Source of the DNA: BD2-11 clade cluster bacterium bin43
Lineage (GTDB): Bacteria > Gemmatimonadota > Gemmatimonadetes > Longimicrobiales > Gaopeijiaceae
Direction: 5' to 3'
DNA: 53,587 nt
NCBI GenBank assembly: GCA_002238605.1
Contig: MPMR01000029.1
Coordinates: 1-53,587 of the forward strand
A program made the translations under genes and the position numbers. The stretch's first letter is position 1, and every line of letters starts with the position of its first letter. The notes beneath the pieces are model-generated. The model saw only the letters and a program-made list of their open reading frames with translations. It was not told where the DNA came from and searched no databases. Shown here in pieces: positions 1-7,424 of the stretch.

Positions 1-1923
1 GAAAATGGTCGCTCGGGGCGGGGATTCTTCGAGGAATTGTGCGCCACGGGGGGGGCGGGCCGGCTGGGGGTGGTTGGGGATGCGGGGGGCCGCCTGAGGC
101 CGCACGTGGCCGCAGGGGCGGACCGCTCGGAGGCGGGCGCGGGCGATGGCGAGGCTGTTTTACATAAAATGCGTAAAATACGTAAAACGGATGGTGCCAA
201 CGCGCACGAGGCCCTGGCAGCGGACGGTGTTGAGCCCGAGGGTCCCGCCTGGTGGGTGAGCGCGGAGCGGCTGCCCGAGGTGCTCGCCGTGGCCGGTCCG
301 GAGGTGCGGCTCGAGCCGGCCCTGACGCCGCCTGCCGACCTGGCCGCGCGCGAGTGGAGTCGCGAGGATGCGGTGCGCGAGCTGGTGCGCGGCCGGCTCC
401 AGATGTGTGGTCCGGTCACGGCCGGCGAGATGGCGCGTACGCTCGCGGTGGGCGCACCGGAGGTGGAGGCGGCCCTCCTCGCGCTCGAGGGCGAGGGCTT
501 CGTGCTGCGGGGTGCCTTCACCAGCCCGGACGCCGGGGGGGAGTGGTGCGAGCGCCGCCTGCTGGCCCGCATCCACCGCTACACGCTCAACCGGTTGCGG
601 GCGGAGATCCGGCCGGTGTCGCAGGCCGACTTCATGCGTTTCCTGTTCGCGTGGCAGCGGGTCGCGGAGGGCGAGCAGGCGGCGGGGGTGGAGGGGCTGG
701 CCGGCGTGCTCGCGCAGCTCGAGGGATTCGAGACCTGCGCGGGCGCGTGGGAGGCGGACGTGCTCGGCCGGCGGGTCGCGAGCTACGACCCGGGGCTGCT
801 GGACGCCGTCTGCATGGCGGGCCGCGTCACCTGGGCGCGCATCTCCCCGCCGGCGGGCAACGGTCCCCCGGTGCGCGGCCCGCTTCCCGCCACCCCGATC
901 GCCTTCCTGGACCGCAGCCGCATGGAGGTGTGGCTGCGCCCCGGTGGGGGTCCTTCCGCGGTCGGCGCCGACCCCGTAGCAGGCGGAGATCCCTCGGCCG
1001 ACGGCGACGCCTCCCTCCTCTCCGCCCACGGTCGGGCCGTGCACGACGTGCTGGCCACTCGCGGCGCCTCCTTCTTCCACGAGCTGGTGGGCGCATCCGG
1101 CCTGCTCCCCACCCGGGTGGAGGAGGCGCTGGGCGAACTGGTCGCCGCCGGCCTGGCCACAGCGGACAGCTTCACCGGCCTGCGCGCGCTGCTCGTACCC
1201 TCCGACCGGCGCAAGCCGCTCGGGCCGGCGCCGCACGCGTCCCTGGCGGCCAATGCAGTCGGCGCGCAAGGCCGGACGGGGCGCCGGGGCGGCCGCAACC
1301 GGCGGCGGTCGTCGGTCGCCTTCGGGGTGGACTCGGCGGGGCGGTGGTCGCTTCTGCGCCGCGACCTGTCCGGTCGCGGGGGCGGGGCGGGGGAAGGGGA
1401 GGAAGCGGTGGCCATGGCGACCGCGCGCGTTCTGCTGCGCCGCTACGGGGTGTTGTTCCGGAGGCTGCTCGACAACGAGCCGCGCACGCTGCCGTGGTGG
1501 CGGCTGGTGCGCGCGCTCCGCCGCATGGAGGCGAGGGGCGACGTGCGCGGGGGCCGCTTCGTCACCGGCGTGTCCGGCGAGCAGTTCGCGCTTCCCGAGG
1601 CGGTCGGCCTTGTGCGCCGCATCCGCCGGAAGGCTCCTTCCGGCCGCCCGGTCCCGGTGAGCGCGGCCGACCCGCTCAACCTCACCGGCATCCTCACGCC
1701 CGGGCCGCGCATCGCCAAGAGCACCAGAAGCCGCGTCGTCTACCGGGACGGCGTCCCGGTGGCGGCACACGAAGGGAGCGCCTTCGTACGGCTGGGCGAG
1801 TACGAAGACGCGGTTGCGAACCAGGTCGAGCGTGCTGCGCGCATCGGTTCGCTGCCTCCGGCGCTGCGTTCGTACATGGGCCGCAAGCGGCGCGCCGCCG
1901 CGACCGGACGAAATCACACCTGA
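1..1923 (+). CDS. lhr: Lhr-type ATP-dependent helicase, C-terminal part (5' end outside window)
   Basis: The frame is open from the first base, so this is the 3' part of a gene that starts upstream. The helicase motor (Walker and DEAD motifs) is not in the window. What is present matches the long C-terminal region of Lhr helicases: a WWVSAERLP segment near 250-275, a winged-helix-like stretch near 370-510, then EWCERRLLARIHRYTLNRLR near 541-600 and FMRFLFAWQRV near 631-663. Lhr is a 3'-5' DNA/RNA helicase acting in DNA repair in the cytoplasm. Between an FFEEL segment (25-39) and WWVSAERLP sits a roughly 60-residue linker I do not recognise, containing an AT-rich microrepeat. A second low-complexity Gly/Arg linker occurs near 1250-1390. 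The TTG at 37 is only the first start-like codon in frame and is unlikely to be the real start. Confidence 0.85.
   Translation, partial: ENGRSGRGFFEELCATGGAGRLGVVGDAGGRLRPHVAAGADRSEAGAGDGEAVLHKMRKIRKTDGANAHEALAADGVEPEGPAWWVSAERLPEVLAVAGPEVRLEPALTPPADLAAREWSREDAVRELVRGRLQMCGPVTAGEMARTLAVGAPEVEAALLALEGEGFVLRGAFTSPDAGGEWCERRLLARIHRYTLNRLRAEIRPVSQADFMRFLFAWQRVAEGEQAAGVEGLAGVLAQLEGFETCAGAWEADVLGRRVASYDPGLLDAVCMAGRVTWARISPPAGNGPPVRGPLPATPIAFLDRSRMEVWLRPGGGPSAVGADPVAGGDPSADGDASLLSAHGRAVHDVLATRGASFFHELVGASGLLPTRVEEALGELVAAGLATADSFTGLRALLVPSDRRKPLGPAPHASLAANAVGAQGRTGRRGGRNRRRSSVAFGVDSAGRWSLLRRDLSGRGGGAGEGEEAVAMATARVLLRRYGVLFRRLLDNEPRTLPWWRLVRALRRMEARGDVRGGRFVTGVSGEQFALPEAVGLVRRIRRKAPSGRPVPVSAADPLNLTGILTPGPRIAKSTRSRVVYRDGVPVAAHEGSAFVRLGEYEDAVANQVERAARIGSLPPALRSYMGRKRRAAATGRNHT
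163..189 (+). repeat. three 9-bp AT-rich tandem units inside the helicase gene
   Basis: The units CATAAAATG, CGTAAAATA and CGTAAAACG follow each other in frame and encode HKM-RKI-RKT. The stretch is strikingly AT-rich against flanks of very high GC. It lies in the linker between two conserved Lhr segments, so it is probably tolerated as a flexible basic insertion. TTTTAC at 159-164 and GTAAAA at 173-178 also form an inverted pair. Confidence 0.6.
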
Positions 1924-1937
1924 CACGGAGCAGGACA

Positions 1938-2180
1938 ATGAGGATCAAGCGACGCGGTGTAAGACGGGTGCTGGTGCTGGCGGCCGTGCTGCTGCCGGCC
2001 TCCGGCCTGGCACAGCAAACCCATCCTCTCCTCGTCACCGAGGACTGGCTCGCGGACCGTCTCGACGACCCCGGCCTCCTGCTCCTGAACGTCGAGTACA
2101 ACGAGTCTACCTTCCGGGAAGGCCACATCCCCGGCGCCCCGTTTCCTGCCGTACCAGGAGATCGTGACCCAGGTGGGTGA
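1938..2180 (+). CDS. Exported rhodanese (thiosulfate sulfurtransferase), N-terminal fragment before a frameshift
   Basis: This begins at ATG 1938, with GGAG about ten bases upstream, and encodes a basic N-terminus and hydrophobic signal peptide ending near ASGLAQQ. The start of a sulfurtransferase domain follows: VTEDWLADRLDDPGLLLLNV, then FREGHIPGA. The frame then runs into a TGA at 2178. Removing one C from the CCCC run at 2137-2140 changes the continuation to ARFLPYQEIVTQVG, which joins directly to the frame of the next entry. I therefore see one gene of about 302 residues broken by one inserted base. Whether that base is a real mutation or a sequencing error cannot be told from the window. 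Confidence 0.7.
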   Translation: MRIKRRGVRRVLVLAAVLLPASGLAQQTHPLLVTEDWLADRLDDPGLLLLNVEYNESTFREGHIPGAPFPAVPGDRDPGG

Positions 2181-2847
2181 ACGGCTGGTCGAACTCCCGC
2201 CGCTGGAGCAGGTGGTCGAGGCTTTCCGGCAGGCGGGGATCTCCAACGAGCTGCACGTCGTCCTCTACGGAACCCCCATCCCCGCCGCGCGCGCGTTCGT
2301 AACCCTCGAGCACCTCGGCCATGAGCGGGTCTCGATAATGGACGGCGGGCTCCTCGCGTGGCGGGACGCGGGGCGGCAGGTCGCGACCGGCCCGGTGTCC
2401 GGCGGGCGCGGTTCCTTCGAGCCTCGCGTCCAGGACGACGTCTTCGTGGACGCGGAGTGGGTGGACGAACGCCGCAACAGCGCCGGGTACGCCCTTCTGG
2501 ACGGCCGCCCCGACAACGAGTACACCGGGGCCGACAACGGGCGCGACGGCACCTACCGGCCGGGCCACATCCCCGGCGCCGGGCACGTCTACTGGGAGGA
2601 GTTCATCCTCTCTCGCGAAGAGCCGCGCTTCGTTTCGCGCGAGCAGATGGAGGCCCTGTTCCGGCGCGCGGGCATCGATCCCGGCGAGACCGTCATCAGC
2701 TACTGCTACATCGGGATGCGCGCCAGCGTGAACTACTTCGTCTCGCGCCTGATGGGCCATGAGACCCGCTTCTACGACGGCTCCTGGAACGACTGGAGCC
2801 TGCTGGGGCTGCCCGCGGAGACGGGTCCGCAGCGGCCGCCGGGCTGA
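2164..2847 (+). CDS. Exported rhodanese, C-terminal fragment with the active-site cysteine
   Basis: This is the continuation of the interrupted sulfurtransferase; the GTG at 2164 is only the first start-like codon in this frame. It carries the rest of the first rhodanese repeat (VVLYGTPIPAARAF, no cysteine, the inactive-repeat pattern) and a complete second repeat. The second repeat has the loop ISYCYIGMRAS near 2697-2730, where the cysteine would carry the persulfide. Two-domain enzymes of this family (SseA/TST type) move sulfane sulfur from thiosulfate or mercaptopyruvate to an acceptor. The signal peptide on the first fragment would place it in the periplasm. With the frame restored the length fits the family, and the intact catalytic loop suggests either a very recent mutation or a sequencing error. 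Confidence 0.75.
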   Translation: MTQVGERLVELPPLEQVVEAFRQAGISNELHVVLYGTPIPAARAFVTLEHLGHERVSIMDGGLLAWRDAGRQVATGPVSGGRGSFEPRVQDDVFVDAEWVDERRNSAGYALLDGRPDNEYTGADNGRDGTYRPGHIPGAGHVYWEEFILSREEPRFVSREQMEALFRRAGIDPGETVISYCYIGMRASVNYFVSRLMGHETRFYDGSWNDWSLLGLPAETGPQRPPG

Positions 2848-3047
2848 GGGGAGGGGATACCGTCAGCGGCGTCCCTGGTCGCGAAGTTCCTTCGCCGCCG
2901 AGGCCGGGAACGAGACCCCGGTCTCGCGGCAGGGAGCTGCGCAGCGTCTTCCTCGTCCCGCTCTTCCTGACGCTGGGCCTCCTTCTCCTCTCCCTTGCGC
3001 CGCGGGTAGCCGACAACGCCCGGCTCGGCTTCGCGTTCCTGGCGGCG

Positions 3048-4469
3048 GTGGCCGGGCTGCTGATCTGGCAGGGAATACTGTTCGCGAGACTGTCGCGCGC
3101 CGGGGCGTCCCGCGGCTTCCAGGTCGTACTGCGCCCGCAGCACTATCTGCAGGCCCTCGTGCAGCTTACGGTGTTCGCCGTCTGGGGATGGTACTGGCGG
3201 CCGGTCTACGACTTCGCCGGGCTGCTGCTGGCGCAGCTGATCTTCGCATACGCCTTCGACATGCTGCTCGCCTGGTCGCGGGGCGAGCGCTACGTCCTCG
3301 GCTTCGGGCCCTTTCCCATCATCTTCAGCACGAACCTCTTCCTCTGGTTCACGGACGACTGGTTCTACCTGCAGTTCCTGATGGTGGGGGCGGGATTCCT
3401 GGGGAAGGCGTTCGTGCAGTGGCGGCGCGAGGGGAGGCGCACACACATCTTCAACCCCTCGGCGTTCTCGCTGGGGCTGTTTTCGCTGGCGCTGATCGCG
3501 ACGGGCACCAGCGACCTGACGTGGGGGCAGGATATCGCAACGACGCTCACCTTCGTCCCCGCGATCTACCTGCTGCTCTTCGGGCTCGGCCTAGTGGTGA
3601 TGTACTTCTTCCGGGTGACCCTGGTGTCGGCGTTTGCGGCGGCCGCGCTCTTCGGGCTGAGCGCGCTCTACGGAGCGGCGGCCGGGGTCCCGTACTTCAT
3701 CGATTCAGAGATTCCGGCTGCGGTCTTCCTGGGGCTGCACCTGCTGGTCACGGACCCGTCGACTTCCCCGCGCACGCGCACGGGCAGGGCCATCTTCGGG
3801 GCGCTCTACGGGGCCGGGGTCTTCGGGCTGTTCTGGTTCCTCGAGGCCGTGGGCGCGCCGACCTTCTACGACAAGCTGCTGTGCGTGCCGCTGCTCAACC
3901 TGAGCGTGCCCCTGATCGATCGCTTCGTGCGCGCGCTCCAGAGGCGTCCGGGCGTCCGGCGCCTCTCACGCGCGCCCTGGGCGGCGGCCAACCTGGCCCA
4001 CATGGCCGTGTGGATCGTCTTTTTCGGCGCCATGGCCGCGACCGGGCGCACCGACGGCCCCCACCGGGGCGACATGCTGCCGTTCTGGGAAGACGCGTGC
4101 GCGGAAGGGCGGCCCAACGCCTGCGAACGGCTGGTGCGCATAGAGGCGAGCTACTGCGCCGACAACGCGGGATGGGCGTGCAACGAGCTGGGCGCGCACT
4201 ACGTCGAAGGCCGGATCGTGGAGCCCGACGCAGAGCTGGCGCTGGGCTTCTTTGCGCGGGCGTGCGAGGCGCAGTTCCAGGCGGGCTGCGTGAACCTGCT
4301 CGATCCGTCGGTGGTGAGCCGCGCGCCCCCGCGTCCCCTGGATCTCAGGCTGCTGCTGCGGCAGGGAGGCCTGAACCTGATGGACATGCCGGAGCGGGAT
4401 CTCCTGGGGCGTGCCTGCGGCCATGGGTGGGCGTTTGCCTGCGCGCGGATGGGGATGGAGGCGCTATGA
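3048..4469 (+). CDS. RnfD/NqrB-like integral membrane protein with Sel1-type cysteine-rich tail
   Basis: Residues 1-330 hold many membrane segments. They carry HIFNPSAFS (about 133-141) and TDPSTSPRTRTGR (about 235-247), patterns typical of the NqrB/RnfD family, the membrane subunits that carry a covalently bound flavin in Na+-pumping NQR and Rnf complexes. No other rnf or nqr gene is nearby. Residues about 344-473 are soluble and rich in AC..G...AC..LG..Y..G motifs, like the disulfide-bonded Sel1 repeats of Hcp proteins, so this end probably faces the periplasm. The GTG at 3048 is the first canonical start in frame. However, the same frame upstream (about 2934-3045) encodes a convincing extra membrane segment (FLVPLFLTLGLLLLS). 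The true start is therefore upstream and uses a rare codon, or a second indel is present. The SUMF1-like gene follows closely on the same strand. Confidence 0.6.
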   Translation: MAGLLIWQGILFARLSRAGASRGFQVVLRPQHYLQALVQLTVFAVWGWYWRPVYDFAGLLLAQLIFAYAFDMLLAWSRGERYVLGFGPFPIIFSTNLFLWFTDDWFYLQFLMVGAGFLGKAFVQWRREGRRTHIFNPSAFSLGLFSLALIATGTSDLTWGQDIATTLTFVPAIYLLLFGLGLVVMYFFRVTLVSAFAAAALFGLSALYGAAAGVPYFIDSEIPAAVFLGLHLLVTDPSTSPRTRTGRAIFGALYGAGVFGLFWFLEAVGAPTFYDKLLCVPLLNLSVPLIDRFVRALQRRPGVRRLSRAPWAAANLAHMAVWIVFFGAMAATGRTDGPHRGDMLPFWEDACAEGRPNACERLVRIEASYCADNAGWACNELGAHYVEGRIVEPDAELALGFFARACEAQFQAGCVNLLDPSVVSRAPPRPLDLRLLLRQGGLNLMDMPERDLLGRACGHGWAFACARMGMEAL

Positions 4470-4488
4470 GGCCCGGAATCCAGATTCG

Positions 4489-5445
4489 ATGAGGCTCCTG
4501 GCCGTGTTTGCGGCGGTGGGCCTGATCTTCGCGGGCGTGTGGCTGGACTATCGGAATCAGACCGCTGGGACGAGACCGGAACGGGCCGAATCCGGGCGGG
4601 CCGAGTCCGCAGGAACCAAATCCGTTCCCGGCGACCCCGAGGAGACCCGGCCCGGGCTGCCCGGCTTCCGCGCCGACCTCGGCCAACTCCCGGATGATCC
4701 GCTGCTGGGCTTCGTGGAGATCCCTGCAGGACCCTTCCTCATGGGGAGCGATCCGGCCATCGATACCCTCGCTTACGACATCGAACGCTGGAGTCCGGGC
4801 CGGCCGCAGGGCACGGTCGAGGTGCCGGCCTTCTTCATCGGCCGCGGCGAGGTGACCGTCGCCCAGTTCCGCGCCTTCTCGGAAGGGACGGGCTACGAAG
4901 CCGATCCGCAGACGCTCGCCGGGCCGCCGCTTCATCCCGTGTCCTTCGTTTCCTGGCCGGACGCGCTCGCGTATTGCCGCTGGCTGGAGGAACTGCTGCG
5001 CGAGTCGCCCGCGACGCCCCCGGAGCTCCGGAGACTGCTGACGGACGGCTGGCGGGTGACGCTCCCGACCGAGGCGCAGTGGGAGAAGGCCGCCCGCGGC
5101 GATGACGGGCGCATCTTTCCGTGGGGAAACGAGTTGCGCGCCGACCGCGCAAACTTCGCGACCGGGAGACCCGCGCCCGTGGGGGAGATGGCCTGTCGCG
5201 AGTGCCCCTACGGCCTTGGCGACATGAGCGGCAACGTCTGGGAGTGGACCCGCAGCCCCTGGCAGCCCTACCCCTACGACGAGGCGGACGACCGCGAGGG
5301 GCTGGAGGGCGATGCGCTCTGGGTGATGCGCGGCGGCTCGTTCAGCGAGCCGGTCCGCAACGTGCGCGCCGCCATCCGGGGCGCGGCGGGGCCGGACGTG
5401 CGGCGTGAGTTCATCGGGTTCCGGGTAGTGATTGCGCGCCGCTGA
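4489..5445 (+). CDS. Membrane-anchored SUMF1 / formylglycine-generating-enzyme-fold protein
   Basis: The start at ATG 4489 places a single N-terminal hydrophobic anchor (residues about 3-20) first, followed by a low-complexity spacer to about 70. The SUMF1 domain runs from about 75 to the end: EIPAGPFLMGSD, the GEVTVAQFRAF segment, VTLPTEAQWEKAARG, FPWGNE, GDMSGNVWEWT and VMRGGSF. Family members either oxidise a sulfatase cysteine to formylglycine or serve as binding modules. At the site where catalytic enzymes keep two cysteines, this protein reads RGGSFSEPVRNVRAAIR, with none. I infer a non-catalytic role or another chemistry. No sulfatase is in the window. It lies 19 bases after the RnfD/Sel1 gene, so the two are probably co-transcribed. 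Confidence 0.8.
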   Translation: MRLLAVFAAVGLIFAGVWLDYRNQTAGTRPERAESGRAESAGTKSVPGDPEETRPGLPGFRADLGQLPDDPLLGFVEIPAGPFLMGSDPAIDTLAYDIERWSPGRPQGTVEVPAFFIGRGEVTVAQFRAFSEGTGYEADPQTLAGPPLHPVSFVSWPDALAYCRWLEELLRESPATPPELRRLLTDGWRVTLPTEAQWEKAARGDDGRIFPWGNELRADRANFATGRPAPVGEMACRECPYGLGDMSGNVWEWTRSPWQPYPYDEADDREGLEGDALWVMRGGSFSEPVRNVRAAIRGAAGPDVRREFIGFRVVIARR

Positions 5446-5556
5446 CTACCCTCCGTGGTCGTCGCATGAGTGCGTGAGAAGTCGGGATCCCACGCCTGCA
5501 AGAGAACAACGGTTCTGACCTGGGTGAAGAGCCTTTCATGGAGGAGGTGGCACGAC

Positions 5557-6657
5557 ATGTCAAGGCGCTGTGGGATGGCGAAAGCGGTGTGGCCTGCGAT
5601 CTGTCTCGTGGTTGGCCTCGGTGGTTGCGATACCGGGAACTCGGCACGCTCCATGGCCGCGTTGCCCCGGAGTGACCTGCCTCCCGGCGTCACTGCCCGG
5701 GAACTTCAGGTTCGCCGCGCACGGACGATCGACCTGGGCCAGGATAGCGCCGGATTCGTCAATGCGATAACGGACGTCGCGCGATCGGGCTCCCTGCTGT
5801 TCGTGCTCGATGGAATGGCGCGGACCATCAAGGTCTTTCAGGAGTCAGATGGAGCGTTCGTGCGCAGTTTCGGGGGACAGGGTCGTGGACCGGGGGAGCT
5901 CGGCGATCCGATGGCGCTGGCTGTGTTCGATGATACCGTCTACGTAGTGGACCCGACGATTGGGCGAGCAGTGTCGGTGTTCAAGCACGACGGGACGTTC
6001 ATCGAGCTGCGAGACCTGGAGGTGCAGGGCAATCCGACCGAAATCGTCGCAGATGCGGCTGGGCTTGTGGTCATTACGCCGTTCCTGCCAGAGCAGGAGT
6101 CCGGCCAGTGGCATATCGCGCATCGCCTCACACACGGGGGTGAGTGGCTGTCGAGTTCGTGCTCCAGAGACGGCCGCTTTGCGATCAGCGAGGCGGAGGG
6201 CGGACTGCTCGCTCGGATGCAGTACTCCGCTCTGACTCGAACGACGGACGCCATCAGCTGCACGCAGCCGATCTCGCCGACTTTTCAGGTCATCGAAGGT
6301 GAGGTGCCTGGCCTCAGCTACGCACCGCCGTTCTACAGAGCGCCGGAGGATCGGTCGCTCGCGGGTATGTCGCAGTCTGATGTGTTCCTCTTTCTCGCGA
6401 CTTGGACGAGTCACGGCGAGGCATATGTATGGCGCGACCGCTTCCTGTCGGTCTACACCACCTATGATGAGGAGTTGGCCACGGTCGTCAGTAGCGTCTT
6501 CACGTGCGTTCTGGACCGTGGCCGAGTGCAGGAGTGTGGAACGGTCGAAGGTCTTGGCCGGATCGTAGATGCACCTCATCCGGATACTCTCTATGTCGAG
6601 GAGATATCTGATGCTGCTGCTCCGACAGTCATCGCGGTTCTCTCGATGGAATGGTAG
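5557..6657 (+). CDS. 6-bladed beta-propeller lipoprotein
   Basis: ATG 5557 is chosen because GGAGGTGG lies just upstream and a lipoprotein signal follows directly, with the lipobox cysteine at residue 24 (VGLGGC). The mature part has repeated propeller strands such as LFVLDGMARTIKVFQ, RSFGGQGRGPGELGDPMAL and VYVVDPTIGRAVSVF. This is the pattern of the 6-bladed (NHL-like) beta-propeller proteins that are abundant in Gemmatimonadota and Bacteroidota. Their exact roles are mostly unknown; a surface- or periplasm-anchored binding protein is the usual guess. Base composition is visibly less GC-rich than in neighbouring genes, as in the toxin-antitoxin pair beside it, which may mean recent acquisition. 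Confidence 0.75.
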   Translation: MSRRCGMAKAVWPAICLVVGLGGCDTGNSARSMAALPRSDLPPGVTARELQVRRARTIDLGQDSAGFVNAITDVARSGSLLFVLDGMARTIKVFQESDGAFVRSFGGQGRGPGELGDPMALAVFDDTVYVVDPTIGRAVSVFKHDGTFIELRDLEVQGNPTEIVADAAGLVVITPFLPEQESGQWHIAHRLTHGGEWLSSSCSRDGRFAISEAEGGLLARMQYSALTRTTDAISCTQPISPTFQVIEGEVPGLSYAPPFYRAPEDRSLAGMSQSDVFLFLATWTSHGEAYVWRDRFLSVYTTYDEELATVVSSVFTCVLDRGRVQECGTVEGLGRIVDAPHPDTLYVEEISDAAAPTVIAVLSMEW

Positions 6658-6691
6658 ATCACGAATCGGGTGTTCCCTATGTGCCGGAGGG

Positions 6692-7123
6692 TCACGCGCC
6701 GATGTCCGCCACATGCACGATCCGGTCCCCCAGATACGGATGCTTGCGCACCTTGTCGTAGAACCGTGTGTCCGCTGTGACGAGGGGGAAGTCTTCGGTA
6801 ATCGCCAGCGCGAGGTAGAAGCAGTCGTAGACCGGGTGCCCGAGGTCGGCTGCCAGCCGGGCGCCGGAAGCGGCGAGCTGTCGCATTGAGAGGGGCGTGG
6901 CCACCGGCGCGGCACGCAGGAGCTGCACGGCCTCAGCGAGTTCCTCGCGGTCGATCTCCCCTTGCCGGCACTTGGCGGACAACGCGTTGGCGGCCTCAGC
7001 GAACAGCAGATCGGGGGCGAGAAGCGTTACTCGGGGGTCGAGCAGGGTAGCCGCTTGGTCGGACAACGGTTCGGTCACCAGCCACTTGACGGCCACACTC
7101 GCGTCGACGACGTACCCTCTCAC
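6692..7123 (-). CDS. vapC: PIN-domain ribonuclease toxin, VapC family
   Basis: A 143-residue PIN domain. It opens with YVVDASVAVKWL and keeps the four acidic residues expected of the metal-dependent RNase site: D7, E43 (FAEAANAL), D100 (HPVYDCFYLALA) and D118 (LVTADTRF). VapC toxins cleave tRNA or rRNA and halt translation until bound by the antitoxin. Its start overlaps the antitoxin stop by four bases, so expression is coupled to the upstream antitoxin. Length and motif spacing are normal, so the toxin looks intact. Confidence 0.9.
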   Translation of the reverse strand: MRGYVVDASVAVKWLVTEPLSDQAATLLDPRVTLLAPDLLFAEAANALSAKCRQGEIDREELAEAVQLLRAAPVATPLSMRQLAASGARLAADLGHPVYDCFYLALAITEDFPLVTADTRFYDKVRKHPYLGDRIVHVADIGA

Positions 7124-7356
7124 TCCGGCGCGTCCCGGTCCCGGTCAGCACGGATCGTGTCGGTGCTGTCGATGCAGGAGTGGAGCCGCTGGCGCAGTTC
7201 CCGTGCACGATCGGCGAAGCTCCCCTCGGCCGGTAGCAGCGCTCGGCGCAGAATCTCCCGGTGTTCGGCTTCCGCGGACCGTCCGTTGGCGGCTGCGCGC
7301 TGTTTCAGGCTGTCGATGATCTGATGAGGCACCTTGCGAACCGTGAGTTGAGCCAT
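7120..7356 (-). CDS. fitA: FitA/VapB-type ribbon-helix-helix antitoxin
   Basis: The protein starts MAQLTVRKVP and continues with LKQRAAANGRSAEAEHREIL, the signature of FitA-like antitoxins: an N-terminal DNA-binding strand and helix pair followed by a C-terminal tail that wraps the PIN toxin. I prefer the ATG at 7356 because family members normally begin MAxLTVR; an in-frame ATG at 7365 would add MRK. The gene overlaps vapC by four bases. A 21-bp palindrome and a TTGACA box lie directly upstream, consistent with autorepression by the antitoxin-toxin complex, as in FitAB. Confidence 0.88.
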   Translation of the reverse strand: MAQLTVRKVPHQIIDSLKQRAAANGRSAEAEHREILRRALLPAEGSFADRARELRQRLHSCIDSTDTIRADRDRDAPE

Positions 7357-7370
7357 CTTGCGCATCCGGA

Positions 7371-7391
7371 TGTGTAGGCAATGCCATCACA
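7371..7391 (-). promoter_or_regulatory. Palindromic operator of the toxin-antitoxin operon
   Basis: The sequence reads TGTG-N2-GGCA-N-TGCC-N2-CACA, centred on base 7381. All eight base pairs of the two arm blocks match and only the two-base spacers differ. It lies 15 bases upstream of the preferred antitoxin start and overlaps or follows the likely -10 region. The half-site AGGCAATG (7376-7383) occurs again at 7405-7412 in the same orientation. This is the arrangement expected for a ribbon-helix-helix dimer-of-dimers operator. Confidence 0.7.
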
Positions 7392-7419
7392 CAATCGCAA
7401 GCGCAGGCAATGATGTCAA
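7390..7419 (-). promoter_or_regulatory. Probable sigma-70-type promoter for fitA-vapC
   Basis: On the minus strand TTGACA lies at 7419-7414, an exact -35 match. A 17-base spacer leads to GATTGT (7396-7391), a weak -10. The operator palindrome begins at the -10, so bound repressor would block RNA polymerase. The promoter overlaps nothing but the last bases before the upstream gene's stop (7425). Confidence 0.45.
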
Positions 7420-7424
7420 CTCCG

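Noticed and set aside
160..1938. A 592-residue minus-strand frame opposite the helicase
   Set aside because: Low-complexity His/Arg/Pro-rich translation with no motifs; the plus strand carries conserved Lhr sequence.
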